64,000 nt of DNA from Tieghemostelium lacteum (GCA_001606155.1 LODT01000041.1:598449-662448), one strand, 5' to 3'. Counted from the stretch's first letter, positions 1 to 11,678 are shown. A program made the numbers and translations. Notes: generated from the letters alone by a model not told the origin.

Positions 1-237
1 ATCTATATGTAGTGCTGATCTTTTTGATAGATCTACTTTGTTATCCCATTCATCACTATCTATATAAACCTTAACTTTAGATTTAAGGTAATCTATATCC
101 TCTAAACTTAAAAACTTTAGAGATTTCTCTGTTGCTATAATTTCCACATTAAAATCATTCAAAAGTAAATCAAGTAATGGTCTTGCTTTTATTGTTGCCA
201 CACTACCAGTAAAACATAAAAGTAGATTAGTTTTCAT
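1..237 (-). CDS. coaC: Phosphopantothenoylcysteine decarboxylase, N-terminal part (runs off window)
   Basis: Flavoprotein of coenzyme A synthesis that decarboxylates 4'-phosphopantothenoylcysteine. The reverse strand from the ATG at 237 is open for 79 codons to the window edge. The N-terminus LLLCFTGSVATIKA matches the flavin-binding start of the HFCD family (human form: VGVTGSVAALK). Further on, the residues DSDEW and ALHID line up with the human SDADEW and VLHID segments. The rest of the gene lies left of the window, so length and catalytic residues cannot be checked. The identification rests on family knowledge of the N-terminal third only. Confidence 0.85.
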   Translation of the reverse strand, partial: MKTNLLLCFTGSVATIKARPLLDLLLNDFNVEIIATEKSLKFLSLEDIDYLKSKVKVYIDSDEWDNKVDLSKRSALHID

Positions 238-304
238 TATGTTTATTATTATTATATATTAACTGTACAATTGATAGTGAATTTTTAAAAAATTAAAATT
301 TAAA

Positions 305-1031
305 TTAATTTCTTAAAAATGTTTCTTCAAGCTCCCATATTTCCTCATTCTTTTCCTTTTTAGAACTGTTTTCAACAATTATTTTAGTTTTTAATAAAAT
401 CTTATTTTTAGTCTATTTGTTTATAAATTTCCAAAATTAATATGCCATCAAAATAGTTTTAATCAAAAATCTATACATACATATGATCTTTTATCTCTTT
501 TCAAACTTGTCCAGAATAATTGAAACTCTTTTGAAATTTCATTATCAATTTTGTTTTCCAATCTCATTTGATTAAAAGTAGAGTAAACAGTTCTCATTAT
601 GGATTCCGATGAAATATCTGAATTATTATTAAACCATTCCCTTCTAAACCAACCAACACATAGTCTCTTCTTTCTCTTAACATCACTAGTCATCATTTGA
701 ATTGATTCTATTGTTAAATATAAAAAATACTAAAACATGAATGAATATGTTAGAAACAGTCTAATTTAATTTTAGATTTGAAGATACATACATTTTTACA
801 TATTACTCTTAAATCTTTAATAGAAACAAATCCTTTTGGTGGTGAATGAAAATCCAATTTAGTTTGATTAAACTGAGGAGTATTATTTATATTATCTGGA
901 ATATCATTTGTGTTTTTATGTGAGGCATCTGGTGTTAAATATTTGTTTAAAAAAGGTGAGTTTTCGATGTATGGGGATTGAAATGGTTGAGAATTCTTTT
1001 TGTTGAATGTAGGAGTTTTAAAGGTATCCAT
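305..1031 (-). CDS. Unrecognised 198-residue protein, three exons
   Basis: Exons at 1031-792, 729-481 and 412-305 join in phase with clean GTATGT donors and TAG acceptors, giving 198 residues. Residues 1-65 are polar and rich in Asn, Pro and Thr, probably disordered, with repeated PF and SP motifs. Residues 66-165 look folded and contain a basic, aromatic core (KRKKRLCVGWFRREWF). The C-terminus is Lys/Glu-rich. I do not recognise the family. The layout (disordered head, compact basic core) would fit a small nuclear or DNA-associated protein, but this is inference. It converges with nothing and lies 67 bases upstream of the neighbouring coaC start. Confidence 0.6.
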
Positions 1032-1237
1032 AGTTTTTGAGATTTTAAGATTTAAGTGAATAGAATTGAAAAAGATAAATCTTTGTTTTAAATAGATGCA
1101 TCAATTATTTATCTGAAGATACGAATCGAGTTTCAATGAATTCACAAAAGAGTGAAAAATTTAAAAATCAACATATTTGGTGCGTTTCAATTAAAAAAAA
1201 AATGTATATATAATTTCCAAGTATTTATCTATAATTT

Positions 1238-4200
1238 TTAGCGATTATCATTATTACTACTATTTTGGTTGTTATTCTGATTATAAGCACTGGTATTATA
1301 TATATTTATCCTTGGAAAATTTGGTTTATATTGAAGAAATGATCTTTCAGTATATTTCTTATTTTGGTTCGACTGTAAGATATAGCTGTTACTATTTAAT
1401 GTTGTTGGTTGTGGTGGTTGAATATATGAGCTAGTACTATTATAATTGTTTTTTAGATAACTATTATTGATATGATTCATAATGTGATTGTGATGATAGT
1501 CATTATCAAATTTTTTAAGTATCAAAAAGGATGACTTGGGAGTGGTAGGAGGTGAGAATCTAAATGGTAGGTTAGAGTCTTGGTTGCCTCCCACTGTGAT
1601 TGTTGATGCTGTCTGAATGGTACTTTGATTCTCTAGAATAGTCAGTTGTGATAGTTCCATTAATTGTTTAGAATTTGGATACAACATATCACTGTCTGCA
1701 CTGTATCTATTGGATTTATGTTTATAATGAATATCTCTCTTGGATTTACTAGAGATATTTTGTAAATGATTGTTATTGTTAACATTTGAAGTGACTTTGT
1801 CGTCTGTAGTTGTGGAGTTTGGTTGTTTAGTTGACAGATCCAAAAATGACAAGGTATTGTCTTTTAATTGACATGGACTTGGAGAATTTGGTATTTTAAA
1901 TGACATTATACTAGATCCAGAATGGGTTCTTCTGAGACCATTAATGGTGGATTTCATCTTTTGCTCTTCAATTTCATAGTTGCTCAGTAGTTTAGTAAGA
2001 CGATGTACAATAGTATCAAATGCTGGTCTTTTATCTGGATCTTGGTGCCAGCATTCTTGCATAATCTCAGCATAGTTAGGGTCACAATTTAATGGGATAG
2101 GTGGACGATAGCCTTCAAGAACACGATTTTCAATCTCTGAGTTAAAAGCAATGTCACTGTATGGAAGAGTTCTAGTTATCATCTCCCACATGATAATACC
2201 AAATGAATAGGTATCACATTTTTCAGAGTAAACTGTTCCTTTAATGACTTCTGGTGCCATCCAAAGTGTGGTACCTTTACGCATTTGATGATAGAGATTT
2301 GGATTCTTATCTTTGAAGTTCTCTACGCTGTTGGACTGCTGTAAAACTGATGGTACAAAGATACCAGTGATTCTTGATCTATTAATACAGGTATTGAAAT
2401 CTGCAACTTTAATATTAACCTTGGAATTCAAGCTCAATGAAAGTACCAGTAGATTAGGAGACTTCAAATCCAAGTGCAGAATACCCAAACTATGTAGATA
2501 ATGAATACCTTTTGCTATATCAATAGCCATTTTAAGTACTAATTTATATGGAATTACTAATGAATGATCAGCTAGACAATCCATTAAATTTCCTCCGGGT
2601 ATGTATTCCATTACAATAGACCAATTTCGAATCTTTGTAGAACCACCTACATATTTAACAATATTGGGATGACTGAGCATTGAAAGTACTCTCACCTCTG
2701 CAAAGAATTCTTGCATCATCTCTGGTGTTGGATCATCAAATTGATGAAGTTTCTTTACAGCCACAACAATATGATTATCTTCATCTGGTATGGCGCCAGG
2801 TGCTTTGGCAGACACCCAATTTCCGCTGTTATTACTATTATCTTTCTGACTGACTCCACTTCCACCATTGGAATGTTCAAAACCTCCTAATTGTGAAAGA
2901 TGTTTTTTAATATCTCCTAATGACATGGTGGCTTTATAGATATCACCAGTGGCACCTGATCCTAATTTCTCTAGAATCTTTAATTCCTTATCTACATCAA
3001 TTTCTTTGTTTCCAGAATGTATATTTTCGCATTTTACCGTAATTAGAATATAGTGAATTTCACGTTGATTGATGACCAATTGAATTACCTCTGAGAGTTC
3101 AGTTTGTTCAAAAACTGTCAGAGATGCTTTAATATAAAACCATTCTCCTTTGGTAATAATACCGTTGGTTGGAACCAAAGACAGAGAGAATAGTTTCTTA
3201 TTGGGATCTGGTTGATAAAATTGAAAATTAGCCTCTGTTTGACCGCTGTTACTTATGAGGAATTTATCAGTAATTCTTTGATAGATTTTGGCAGGACCTG
3301 AATTCTTTTTTCCACCACGGAAATTTAAAGTATATTTTGACAGTCTGACAATAGAGTATCCCAATGACTTTGGTATACTGTTTGGTGAGTGTTGAGATTT
3401 TGGATCTATATATCTACCCTCAGAGATCATGGTATGAGCCAATTCCTGAAGACTTTTAATTATAGATGGGTTGCTTTTGATAAATGTTATCATTTTTTGT
3501 TTGTTTTCACTGTTGAGTTCCACACCTGAACAAGCTTGTAGGAAAAGAGGAAGATATGGGTCAGTTTCTACTCTACAATAGAGAGTAAATTCCATACCAC
3601 CTTTAATATGGAGAGTAGAGTAAATATCAATTTCCACATGATTATAGGCAATTAATTCAACTGAGATTGTGAGTTGTTCACCTTTTTGAACTGTGCCTGA
3701 TGAAGGAGAAAATGTGAGATTATAATTGGGATCAAATGGAGAGAGAATTTCATAACTGAATGAACAGGAACCAATATTACTAATTTGGAAATAATCTCTA
3801 ACTAAATGGTGAACTATTATCTTTGGTTGGTGTCTGTGTACTGATGGTGATTGTGGTCTTGGTACACCATTATTAAATCTAGGTGAAGAAGGTGGACTTG
3901 ATGAAGGTGATATTGATATTGGTGTTGTTGAACTGGCACCTGAATGTACAGATGAATGTGTACTTGTACCACCGCTTCCACTACTGTGTGAATTGGTTGT
4001 ACCTCCACTTCCTCCCACACCTCCGGTATTATTATTATTATTATTATTTACTGGTATCGGTAGTTGAGTTATTGGAGTGTAGAAAGGTGATGATGCAGTA
4101 CCACCTATGACAAATGTCATTGTTCTCTGTGGAGACATTGATCTTTGAGGTTGTTGTTGATCAGGTGAAGTTGAACTACTTGGTGGTGATATTGATCTAG

Positions 4201-5223
4201 TTGTACCACTACTTGGAGTTGAATTACTAGTATTATTTCCAGTGCCATAAGATGATTGTGGCGATGTTGATCTATGTGTGCCATTTAGAATTAATGGTGA
4301 TGATGAATATGAAGAGGGTTGCTGACCATCAGAGTCAACATAAGACAATGAAGGTATAGTTAAATTGTCATGATAAAAATAAAATTTTCTTTTTGATAAT
4401 TGTACTCTAATTGAATCATTTAATTGTTCTGGTGCTATTGTTCTATTTAATAATGAGGGACTTGAAGGTAAAGAATCCCTAATTAATCAATTCAAATAAA
4501 TATTAGTTTTTATATTCTAAAATATATTGATTTTGAATAAAAAAATGATTTTACATACTTTCTTCTCCATGCCTGTAATAAAGTTTCACCTATTGGTTTT
4601 TTAATCATAACTGGAGGACTTGAATATTTTCTATCGTCATTTTGAGCAATTTTAATCATATCAATCCACTTTCTTTGATCAAATACAGTCTGTGCACTAA
4701 TGAGATAAACTCTATTATATAGTTGATGGTTTGGTTTATCGCTGCTATTATTGGGTGATATATTATTACTATTAAGCAATAATGCATCACTACTGGCTGT
4801 TAAATTATTATAATTTGGTTTCACTGTGAAACAATATCTTCTATTTTTATAATTTGCCTCTTTTACTTCTGTTTTTAAATTTAAATAAATAACCCCTCTG
4901 GGCTTTTGTGTCTCCCAATTTACATTGGTTGAGTAGTAAGATAGTGTTCCTTTCTTTAAAACAAACCATCTTATTTTCCCTATATTTTGAGATTTATGAC
5001 GTCAGTATTAAATTAATTAATTAATTTGAAATTGATCAATTTTTTTTTGATTTTTCAGTTTGTCCAAAAAAAAAAAATGACCCCTACTTGATCACTACTT
5101 GTGATTAAAGTTTGTTTTGGCCAACTACATACAATTTTGAACTGTTCCACCTTGTTTGGTTAAATATCCTGAATGTATAATTTCATCACTATTATTATTA
5201 TTATTATTATTAAATATATTCAT
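1238..5223 (-). CDS. PH-domain TKL-type protein kinase, 1250 residues
   Basis: Three exons: 5223-5133, 4979-4559 and 4478-1238. The PH domain (about residues 18-125, SGYLTKQGG then W.RWFVLKKG) is split by the first intron. A long Ser/Thr/Pro/Asn-rich linker is followed by two beta-rich segments (about 393-475 and 551-658) resembling MSP/ASH-type immunoglobulin folds. The kinase domain (about 665-1000) has LGSGATGDIYKA, VAVKKLH, HPNIVKYVG and GTTLWMAPEV, the pattern of tyrosine-kinase-like Ser/Thr kinases. Two key motifs are unusual: the HRD Arg is Leu (HLDLKSPN) and DFG reads DFN. The catalytic Lys and both catalytic Asp are present, so activity is likely but not certain. The C-terminal tail (1000-1250) is Asn/Ser-rich and low complexity. 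The PH domain suggests phosphoinositide membranes as the site of action. Confidence 0.85.
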
Positions 5224-5803
5224 ATTTTATGATTTGGACTTCTACCAACCACACTTAGGTGTGAGACCTTTTGTTGTATTGTGTGTGATTTGGTTTAAAA
5301 TTTTTTGTTGGTAATAAATTACTGTAATGTTGTTTTTTTGTTGATTGTCTACAATTTTGTTTTTTTTTTTGTTTATAATTAGAATTAATAATACATGATT
5401 ATAGTCTAAATGTAAATAAATAAATAAATAAATAAGGCTTCAAGCAAAGGCAATGAAGAGGTCGAAGGAAAAAAAATGATTTGTTTTTAAAAAAATAAAA
5501 AAAAAATCTTCTCACTAAAATTTTTGATTGATAGGATAAAAAAACATTAATCAAAGATTATTTTTAGAAAGCCACCAATTATAACTCATTAGATTTGATT
5601 CAGTTTTATTTATAAAAAATTTTTTTTTAAATGTACATCAAATTGGTTTAGATGCTCCAATGAAATTTAATATTAAATTTACCCTTTCCCCCACACCCCA
5701 CACCCCCACATCTGATGTAAAATATTTTATATCCTCTATTTCAATGTTATTATGATTATTTTTTTCCTATTGGTTAATTAATTAATTAATCTAATTAGTG
5801 AAT
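5224..5803. promoter_or_regulatory. Divergent promoter region between kinase and lipase genes
   Basis: No coding signal is seen in these 580 bases. They contain homopolymer A and T runs, TTAATTAA-type repeats and short microsatellites, as is usual for dictyostelid promoters. One G/C-containing island stands out at 5688-5710 (separate entry). Confidence 0.5.
5688..5710 (+). promoter_or_regulatory. CA/C-rich box upstream of the lipase gene
   Basis: The string CCCCCACACCCCACACCC and the bases after it stand in an otherwise nearly pure A/T region about 95-115 bases before the lipase ATG. Dictyostelium developmental promoters use CA-rich or G-box elements bound by GBF with this base composition. 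That assignment is inference from composition; no binding data are available here. Confidence 0.35.
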
Positions 5804-7108
5804 ATGAACAAATTGAAAATAGGTAGTTTAAGAACAAATTTAATTTTAATTTGTTTAATTTTTCAATTATTCAATAGAATTGGTACTTTAGAAGAAGGAA
5901 TTAATGTTTTCTCATTTTCTTCACTTTGGGACTCAAAAAATGATACATCTTCTGAATCGTCATCTGAGTCTCAATATTCAGAGTTTTGTCAAATTATAAA
6001 AGACTTTGGATATCCTTGTGAAATTCATTCTGTGATGACAAAAGATGGTTATAAACTAACTCTATTTAGAATACCTGATTCCCACTATTACAAGTTAAGA
6101 AAATCAGTATCAGATGTTCCTAAAAAGCAACCCATTTTATTACAACATGGTCTATTGGGATCTTCAATTACTTGGGTTATAAATAACAAAGATCAATCAC
6201 TAGCATATATTTTGGCAGACCATGGGTATGATGTATGGCTAATGAATAGTCGTGGAAACTGTTATTCATGTGAACATGATACTCTTAATAGTGAAAGTAA
6301 AGAATACTGGGATTTTACATTTGAAGATATGGCAAAATATGATTTACCAGCTGCTGTTGATTATATAATCAATGTAACAGGGTTCCCAACAGTTTCTTAT
6401 GTTGGCTATAGTCAAGGTACCATGATATTCTTTATTAGCAATCTATTATACCCTGATCTTGCTGATAAGGTACCAATTGCTTTTCTCTTGGGACCTGTAG
6501 CCAATGTATCAGGTATCCAAAATGGATTTCTACGAGTTCTAAGTGGATATGGTGCTGGTAATATGCTTCAATTTCTAGGATTTCAAAGATTCTCACCATC
6601 ACCCACACTGTTTAGGTGGTTAATAGTAGATTTTTGTACACAATGTGAAACATGTTGTCTCAGTATCATTGAGAGTATCGTAGGTCCCCATCACGCATCT
6701 TTTAATAGATCAAGAATGCCATTTATATCGTCACATGAACCTGGTGGAACCAGTACAAAAAATATGATTCATTACACACAGTTAATCAATCAGAAACAAT
6801 TTCAATCCTATGATTATGGTGAAGTGGATAATGTGAATCATTACAATTCAACTAAACCCATTGTATTCAATCTCAGTAAATTATCACCAAAATTGAAATT
6901 GTACATTTATTCAGGTAGTAAAGATACACTTTCCAATCCTGTAGATGTAGCATCTCTTGTCGGTCAATTACCAAAAGAATCTGTAAAGAAATGGAAAATC
7001 ATAAAAGATTTTGCACATATAGACTTTGTATGGTCTATCGCTGCCCACAATGTCATTTATGATGACATTTTATATAATCTTGATGATCATCTAAATTTCT
7101 CACAATAA
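5804..7108 (+). CDS. Secreted/lysosomal acid lipase (AB-hydrolase, gastric/lysosomal lipase family)
   Basis: A 434-residue single-exon gene. The first ATG (5804) is followed by a hydrophobic signal peptide, NLILICLIFQLF. The family's N-terminal lid region (GYPCEIHSVMTKDGYKLTLFRIP) is followed by the oxyanion-hole motif LLQHGLLGSS, the signature GYDVWLMNSRGNCYS, and the nucleophile elbow GYSQG with Ser203. The acid and His of the triad are probably in SGSKDTLSNP and in FAHIDFVW near the C-terminus. Length and motif order match lysosomal acid/gastric lipases, which hydrolyse triglycerides and sterol esters. In amoebae these act in the endolysosomal system. Located divergently from the kinase gene. 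Confidence 0.92.
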   Translation: MNKLKIGSLRTNLILICLIFQLFNRIGTLEEGINVFSFSSLWDSKNDTSSESSSESQYSEFCQIIKDFGYPCEIHSVMTKDGYKLTLFRIPDSHYYKLRKSVSDVPKKQPILLQHGLLGSSITWVINNKDQSLAYILADHGYDVWLMNSRGNCYSCEHDTLNSESKEYWDFTFEDMAKYDLPAAVDYIINVTGFPTVSYVGYSQGTMIFFISNLLYPDLADKVPIAFLLGPVANVSGIQNGFLRVLSGYGAGNMLQFLGFQRFSPSPTLFRWLIVDFCTQCETCCLSIIESIVGPHHASFNRSRMPFISSHEPGGTSTKNMIHYTQLINQKQFQSYDYGEVDNVNHYNSTKPIVFNLSKLSPKLKLYIYSGSKDTLSNPVDVASLVGQLPKESVKKWKIIKDFAHIDFVWSIAAHNVIYDDILYNLDDHLNFSQ

Positions 7109-7388
7109 ATGTACTCAATAACTCAATTAAAACTACCCCTTTTGTTGATATTTTGATATGTTAAAATGCCTGTATGTTACTTGTTGATAAGTGTTATCCT
7201 AATAAAAAAAAAAGAATGATCGAGTTTATGTATTTTTTTTTATGTTTTTACAATGAATTCTCTATATTAAATATGCTATCTGTGACCTGCTAATTTATTT
7301 TTGTGGGGTGCTGAGATCTTTAATAGTTTTGTTTGAAATTTGTTCTGTACAATGTAACATGTTAATATTCTATCATATATATATGGTT

Positions 7389-7583
7389 TTATGTTATGAT
7401 GGGATAATTACTAATGTTGAGTTCTTTGCCATTTGCATAATTGGTAATGGATGATGAAAAAGCTTCTCTGTTTTTATTGGCTGATCTGAATGGTTCTTTT
7501 AAAGCACCACGGACGATAGATCCGCAAATATTTGCATATTGAAGGTAAGTTAAACCAGCAACTCTCCAGTATTGTCCTGCCAT
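7389..7583 (-). CDS. atp5e: Mitochondrial ATP synthase subunit epsilon
   Basis: A 64-residue protein of the F1 central stalk. The N-terminus YWRVAGLTYLQYANICGSIV fits the eukaryotic epsilon pattern (W-R-x-A-G-L-x-Y-x-x-Y-x-x-I-C), followed by R.ALKEPFR. The family is usually 50-70 residues, so the gene is full length with no intron. It is divergent from EMC1, with 146 bases between the two ATGs. The C-terminal 20 residues are not conserved in the family. Confidence 0.93.
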   Translation of the reverse strand: MAGQYWRVAGLTYLQYANICGSIVRGALKEPFRSANKNREAFSSSITNYANGKELNISNYPIIT

Positions 7584-7729
7584 TTTTGTCTATGTAATTT
7601 AATCAAAAAAAAAGATATGATAAAAAAAATGTGAAAAAAAAAATTTTTGAAAATTTCGATAAAACGTTGTGAAGTGGATTGGTTTTTATATTTTTTTTTT
7701 TTGATCATCATTATTTGTTTAATTATTAA

Positions 7730-10594
7730 ATGAAAATGGTTTCTACACAACATTTAAAATCATTGATAGTATTAATAGTGATTTTTTTGTTGAATGTATC
7801 AACTGTATACAGTATATATGAAGAGGAAATTGGTGTGAAAGATTGGAGACTTTTGAATATAGGTGAATTTGAAAGATTCATTGAATTACCAGCCTCTGAA
7901 AACACTGTAATAGTTCAATCTAGAATTTTAAATAATATAGACTCAAAGTATCCATTTTACTCTCATATTCTTTCATCATTGGACTTGAATACTGGTGATA
8001 TTAAATGGAGACAAATTCTTCCATCGCAAGAACATTCATTCGAATCCTTATTATATGATGATTCTTTATGTAAGTCATTGAATCTGAATGAATTATCATC
8101 ATATTATGATATCAATTTAGACGCTAACATTAACCATTACTTTCTTTCAAAACTATTAGATATTTTAACAATATCAGGTGGTAATAATATTAGATTGTGG
8201 AATAAGAAAACAGGTTCTTTGAAATGGTATCAAAAAGTTCAATCTGTAAATGATAAATGTGAAGGTACTATAACTAAAGATCAAGTATTTTTAGTTTGTG
8301 GTGGTAGAGATATAATAGAAGTAAACAAAGAAACTGGTCAAATTACAAACCAATACTTGGCATTGGAAGAAATTACTGATAAACCATTAAACATCATAGG
8401 TAATAGTAACCAACTCTATCAAATTAACTCAGATAAAGTTGAATTTTACCAACACACTAAAGGTAAAAAATCACTAGATAAATTAAAATCTATTGAAAAA
8501 TCATTAAATGAAGAACTGGATAATTGGATAACAGGTACATTAGCATTAAACATCAATGACATTATAGTAACAGGTAGAACTACAGTTCATCTCTATAGAG
8601 TAAAACAACAAAAACATCAAAGTTTTGAAATTTCACAATTTTATGAGGGTGGTTCAGGCGAATCGGTGGCATCTTTGAGTTACAATGGTGCCAATCAATT
8701 CCAAATTCAATTGACACAATCTAGAGTAGTTTTATTATTAGAGTTATCAGGCGAAACTATTAAACTTGTACAAAAAGTCAATACCAAAGAAGAGGATACA
8801 GTTCCATTAAAAGTGGTAGAAAATGGTTTAGTAACTAGACTCATTCAATTATCTGGAAAAAACAGATTATTGGTAGTCTCTCAAGATTGGTCTATTAAAC
8901 TAATCTCAGAAGGTAAAGTTCAATGGAGTAGGGAAGAATCACTCTCTGCTATTCTTAACCAGGAGATTATTGATTACCCACAAGTCTCTGATATCTCAAA
9001 ACTATCTGAATTGGAATACGAGTTCAATGAAACTACAGGTTTCTTTACTCATTTTGCCAGACGTTTATCAACTCAGTTCTCCTCATTATTGCATCCAAAC
9101 AGAGACAATACTCCTTCAACTTCTAGCAGTAACAGTATATCCAAGATGATTATTGCCACTACACTAAGTGGAAAGGTATTTGGTATCTCAAATGACAAAG
9201 GAAGAGTAATATGGTCATTTTTTATTAGTAATTTTAATAATGATAATTTGAAAAAACTTCCACTGGAATCGAGTAGAATGAAGATTTTCATTACCCGAAA
9301 AGTTATTCATTACCCACCTGAGGCAGTATTGGTGTATGAGACTTTAAGAGCTGCTGGTGGACAAAAACAATCAAGAGTTTTAATGCATTTTAATCCATTG
9401 GATGGTAAAAAGACTGGTGATGATCGTATATTTAATAGTGAGATTTTACATGTTGCACTATTACCAATTCAAGAGGATCACAACAGCCACAGAAACCTTT
9501 TACAAATTGTTTTGAATTATCCAGTAGATCAACCAGATCAACCACCTATTGTCTATATTCATCCATGGAATGAAATGACTAGAAAACAAAGTTCAGTATT
9601 GAAAGATATTTCATTCTATTTGATTAAAGGTACTCAAGTACAAGGTTACAAAATTGATAATATGGCAGATGGAAAACATGGTGGATTCAGACCATTACCA
9701 ACTTGGAATCTACAGCTACCCCAAAATCAGGAGATTATTGCTATTGGAAAATCAAATCCTAATGAAGTCGTTCAAGCACCTGCTCTCATTCTAGGTAACA
9801 GAAATCTACTTCCAAAGTATATCAATAGAAATCTTATAAGTTTGGCACTCTATGAAAAGTCCACTAGCCAATTGGTTATTCATCTCTTAGACTCAGTATC
9901 CGGTGAGATTATAAAGAGTTTTGTAAATGTCTATTCATCCAGTTATGTATCCATTGTACACACTGAGAATTCAGTTGTTTATTCACATTTCGATAACTAT
10001 CTACACAAACAAATGATATCTTCCATTGACCTATTTGAACAAACTGTAAAATGGAATGATTACCATTACACACCATACCTCTCACAACAAGAGCAACTAT
10101 TGATTAAACACAAGTCATTTGTATTCCCAGAACTAATCAGTACACTATCATTAGCAATCACTCCAAAAGGTATCACAGCTAAGACTATTCTCATTGGTTT
10201 GAAATCAGGTCAGATTCTTCCAGTTGACAAGAAGTTTATCAACAGTAGAAGACCATATCCCGAAGAAGTCACACCCAATGACGCTGAGGAAGGTTTAATG
10301 CCATATTCACCAAAACTTAATTTCCCACCATGGTTCTACGTAACTTATAATATATCGATTCCAAATCTCAAGAGTATCACTTCACAAGGTACTGATTTAG
10401 AATCTACATCTTTGGTTTTTTCCAGTGGTCTAGATCTATTTTGTACCTCTATTACACCATCACAACCATACGATATTCTATCTGATGATTTTAACCATTT
10501 GGCTCTAATTTTAACATCTATTGTTTTATTAATCTTAGCAATGGTCACTAAAAACTTAAAATCAAAGTATACAATTGATAAAAAATGGAAATAA
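7730..10594 (+). CDS. emc1: ER membrane protein complex subunit 1
   Basis: A 954-residue single-exon gene. A signal peptide (LIVLIVIFLLNVSTVYS) is followed by the mature start YEEEIGVKDW, typical of EMC1. A PQQ-like beta-propeller lumenal region follows, with repeated units such as LNTGDIKWRQILP and NKKTGSLKWYQ. The DUF1620-like C-terminal part has SLALYEKSTSQLV and one transmembrane helix near residues 925-943 (LALILTSIVLLILAMV), ending in a lysine-rich cytosolic tail. EMC inserts tail-anchored and multipass proteins into the ER membrane, and EMC1 is its large lumenal scaffold. Length matches the family (about 900-1000). Confidence 0.93.
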   Translation: MKMVSTQHLKSLIVLIVIFLLNVSTVYSIYEEEIGVKDWRLLNIGEFERFIELPASENTVIVQSRILNNIDSKYPFYSHILSSLDLNTGDIKWRQILPSQEHSFESLLYDDSLCKSLNLNELSSYYDINLDANINHYFLSKLLDILTISGGNNIRLWNKKTGSLKWYQKVQSVNDKCEGTITKDQVFLVCGGRDIIEVNKETGQITNQYLALEEITDKPLNIIGNSNQLYQINSDKVEFYQHTKGKKSLDKLKSIEKSLNEELDNWITGTLALNINDIIVTGRTTVHLYRVKQQKHQSFEISQFYEGGSGESVASLSYNGANQFQIQLTQSRVVLLLELSGETIKLVQKVNTKEEDTVPLKVVENGLVTRLIQLSGKNRLLVVSQDWSIKLISEGKVQWSREESLSAILNQEIIDYPQVSDISKLSELEYEFNETTGFFTHFARRLSTQFSSLLHPNRDNTPSTSSSNSISKMIIATTLSGKVFGISNDKGRVIWSFFISNFNNDNLKKLPLESSRMKIFITRKVIHYPPEAVLVYETLRAAGGQKQSRVLMHFNPLDGKKTGDDRIFNSEILHVALLPIQEDHNSHRNLLQIVLNYPVDQPDQPPIVYIHPWNEMTRKQSSVLKDISFYLIKGTQVQGYKIDNMADGKHGGFRPLPTWNLQLPQNQEIIAIGKSNPNEVVQAPALILGNRNLLPKYINRNLISLALYEKSTSQLVIHLLDSVSGEIIKSFVNVYSSSYVSIVHTENSVVYSHFDNYLHKQMISSIDLFEQTVKWNDYHYTPYLSQQEQLLIKHKSFVFPELISTLSLAITPKGITAKTILIGLKSGQILPVDKKFINSRRPYPEEVTPNDAEEGLMPYSPKLNFPPWFYVTYNISIPNLKSITSQGTDLESTSLVFSSGLDLFCTSITPSQPYDILSDDFNHLALILTSIVLLILAMVTKNLKSKYTIDKKWK

Positions 10595-10731
10595 ATAAAA
10601 ATAACTGATAATACTAATAACTATATAACTTTAGAATATTTAAAACTACAACACAATAGTTTTTATTAAATAATGAATTTAATATAAATTACAGATTAGG
10701 TTTTACAATCATAGATTGATACAATAATGAT

Positions 10732-10996
10732 TTATAATACATTGGCTTTGATACGGATACCAATGAGACCAAGGATACTGGCAAGAATATCCAAATCAAG
10801 GAGACCAGCATTTTGAGCAGAACCTTGGACAGAGATATTGTTGTTACTTTGAACAATTGCATGAGTGGATTGTTTCTGAATGTTTGAGGTATTCATTGAA
10901 CCGAGATTTGAGAGTGCAGCTAATAAAGAATGTACAGTAGTTAGATAAATGATTTCAAATTTTAAAATTAAAAAACAACATACCAATAATTGTCAT
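10732..10996 (-). CDS. 66-residue mini-gene, copy 1 (tiny first exon)
   Basis: Exon 1 is only 13 bases (10996-10984); exon 2 runs 10919-10732. The product begins MTIIAALSNLGSMNTSN and has a hydrophobic, Leu/Ile-rich C-terminal half. The same protein is encoded by copies 2 and 3. A tiny first exon, a TATA-like box and a very short product fit the developmentally expressed mini-genes of dictyostelids (HssA/2C/7E-type organisation). The product is not Gly/Cys-rich, so placing it in that family is tentative. Its intron differs from those of the other two copies, so this is the oldest branch. Function unknown. Confidence 0.75.
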
Positions 10997-11678
10997 TTTT
11001 AGTTATTTATTTGAATTGAATTTAATTGTTTGAATTGAATGATGAAAAATGAATTGAAAACTATTCTATTTATACTCATTTCCAAATAATTCAAATCTAG
11101 ATTTAAACTTTTAAATAGATATATGATGATCATAAACCCTTTACACAAACTCTTTTCATTTCCTTTTTTAGCCAATAAAATATGGTGAAAAGAGCAGTTA
11201 AAATATCTATAATTTAAAAAAGAATTAATTTACCATATCAAAATTAATATTTTTTATGTCCTATAATATTCAGTAAATACAAGTATCCGGTTTAATATTT
11301 ATTGTCTATAGTTGATGATATTGATTAAATCTTGTTGTTTTATTAGAATAAAAATTAACAATTCATATGATCCAAAGAGTTAATTATTTATTGTCAGTAA
11401 GTGGGTTGACTTTTAAGGTTAAAAATAGTGTTGATGGGGTTAGAAAAATTTCCTTTTTAAATAAAAGATATTTTTAACCACATTTATCACACATAGATAT
11501 AATTGATAAAAATGGAAATGAACTGAGTTTGTGTAAAGGATTAATGATCATCATATCTATTTAAAAGTTTAAATCTAGATTTGAATTATTTGGAAATGAG
11601 TATAAATAGAATAGTTTTCAATTCATTTTTCATCATTCAATTCAAACAATTAAATTCAATTCAAATAAATAACTAAAA
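10997..11678. promoter_or_regulatory. Bidirectional promoter between inverted mini-genes 1 and 2
   Basis: Both outer parts carry the same promoter in mirror image. The shared part includes a TATA-like TATAAATAGAA about 60 bases before each ATG, an AAATCTAGATTT palindrome, and the motif TTTACACAAACTC (GAGTTTGTGTAAA in the right half). The similarity ends near 11163 on the left and about 11515 on the right. The central ~350 bases are unique A/T-rich sequence with no coding signal. Confidence 0.6.

Noticed and set aside
3817-4110. Open frames on both strands in the kinase linker
   Set aside because: They arise from low-complexity Ser/Thr/Asn codon repeats of the kinase gene read in other frames.
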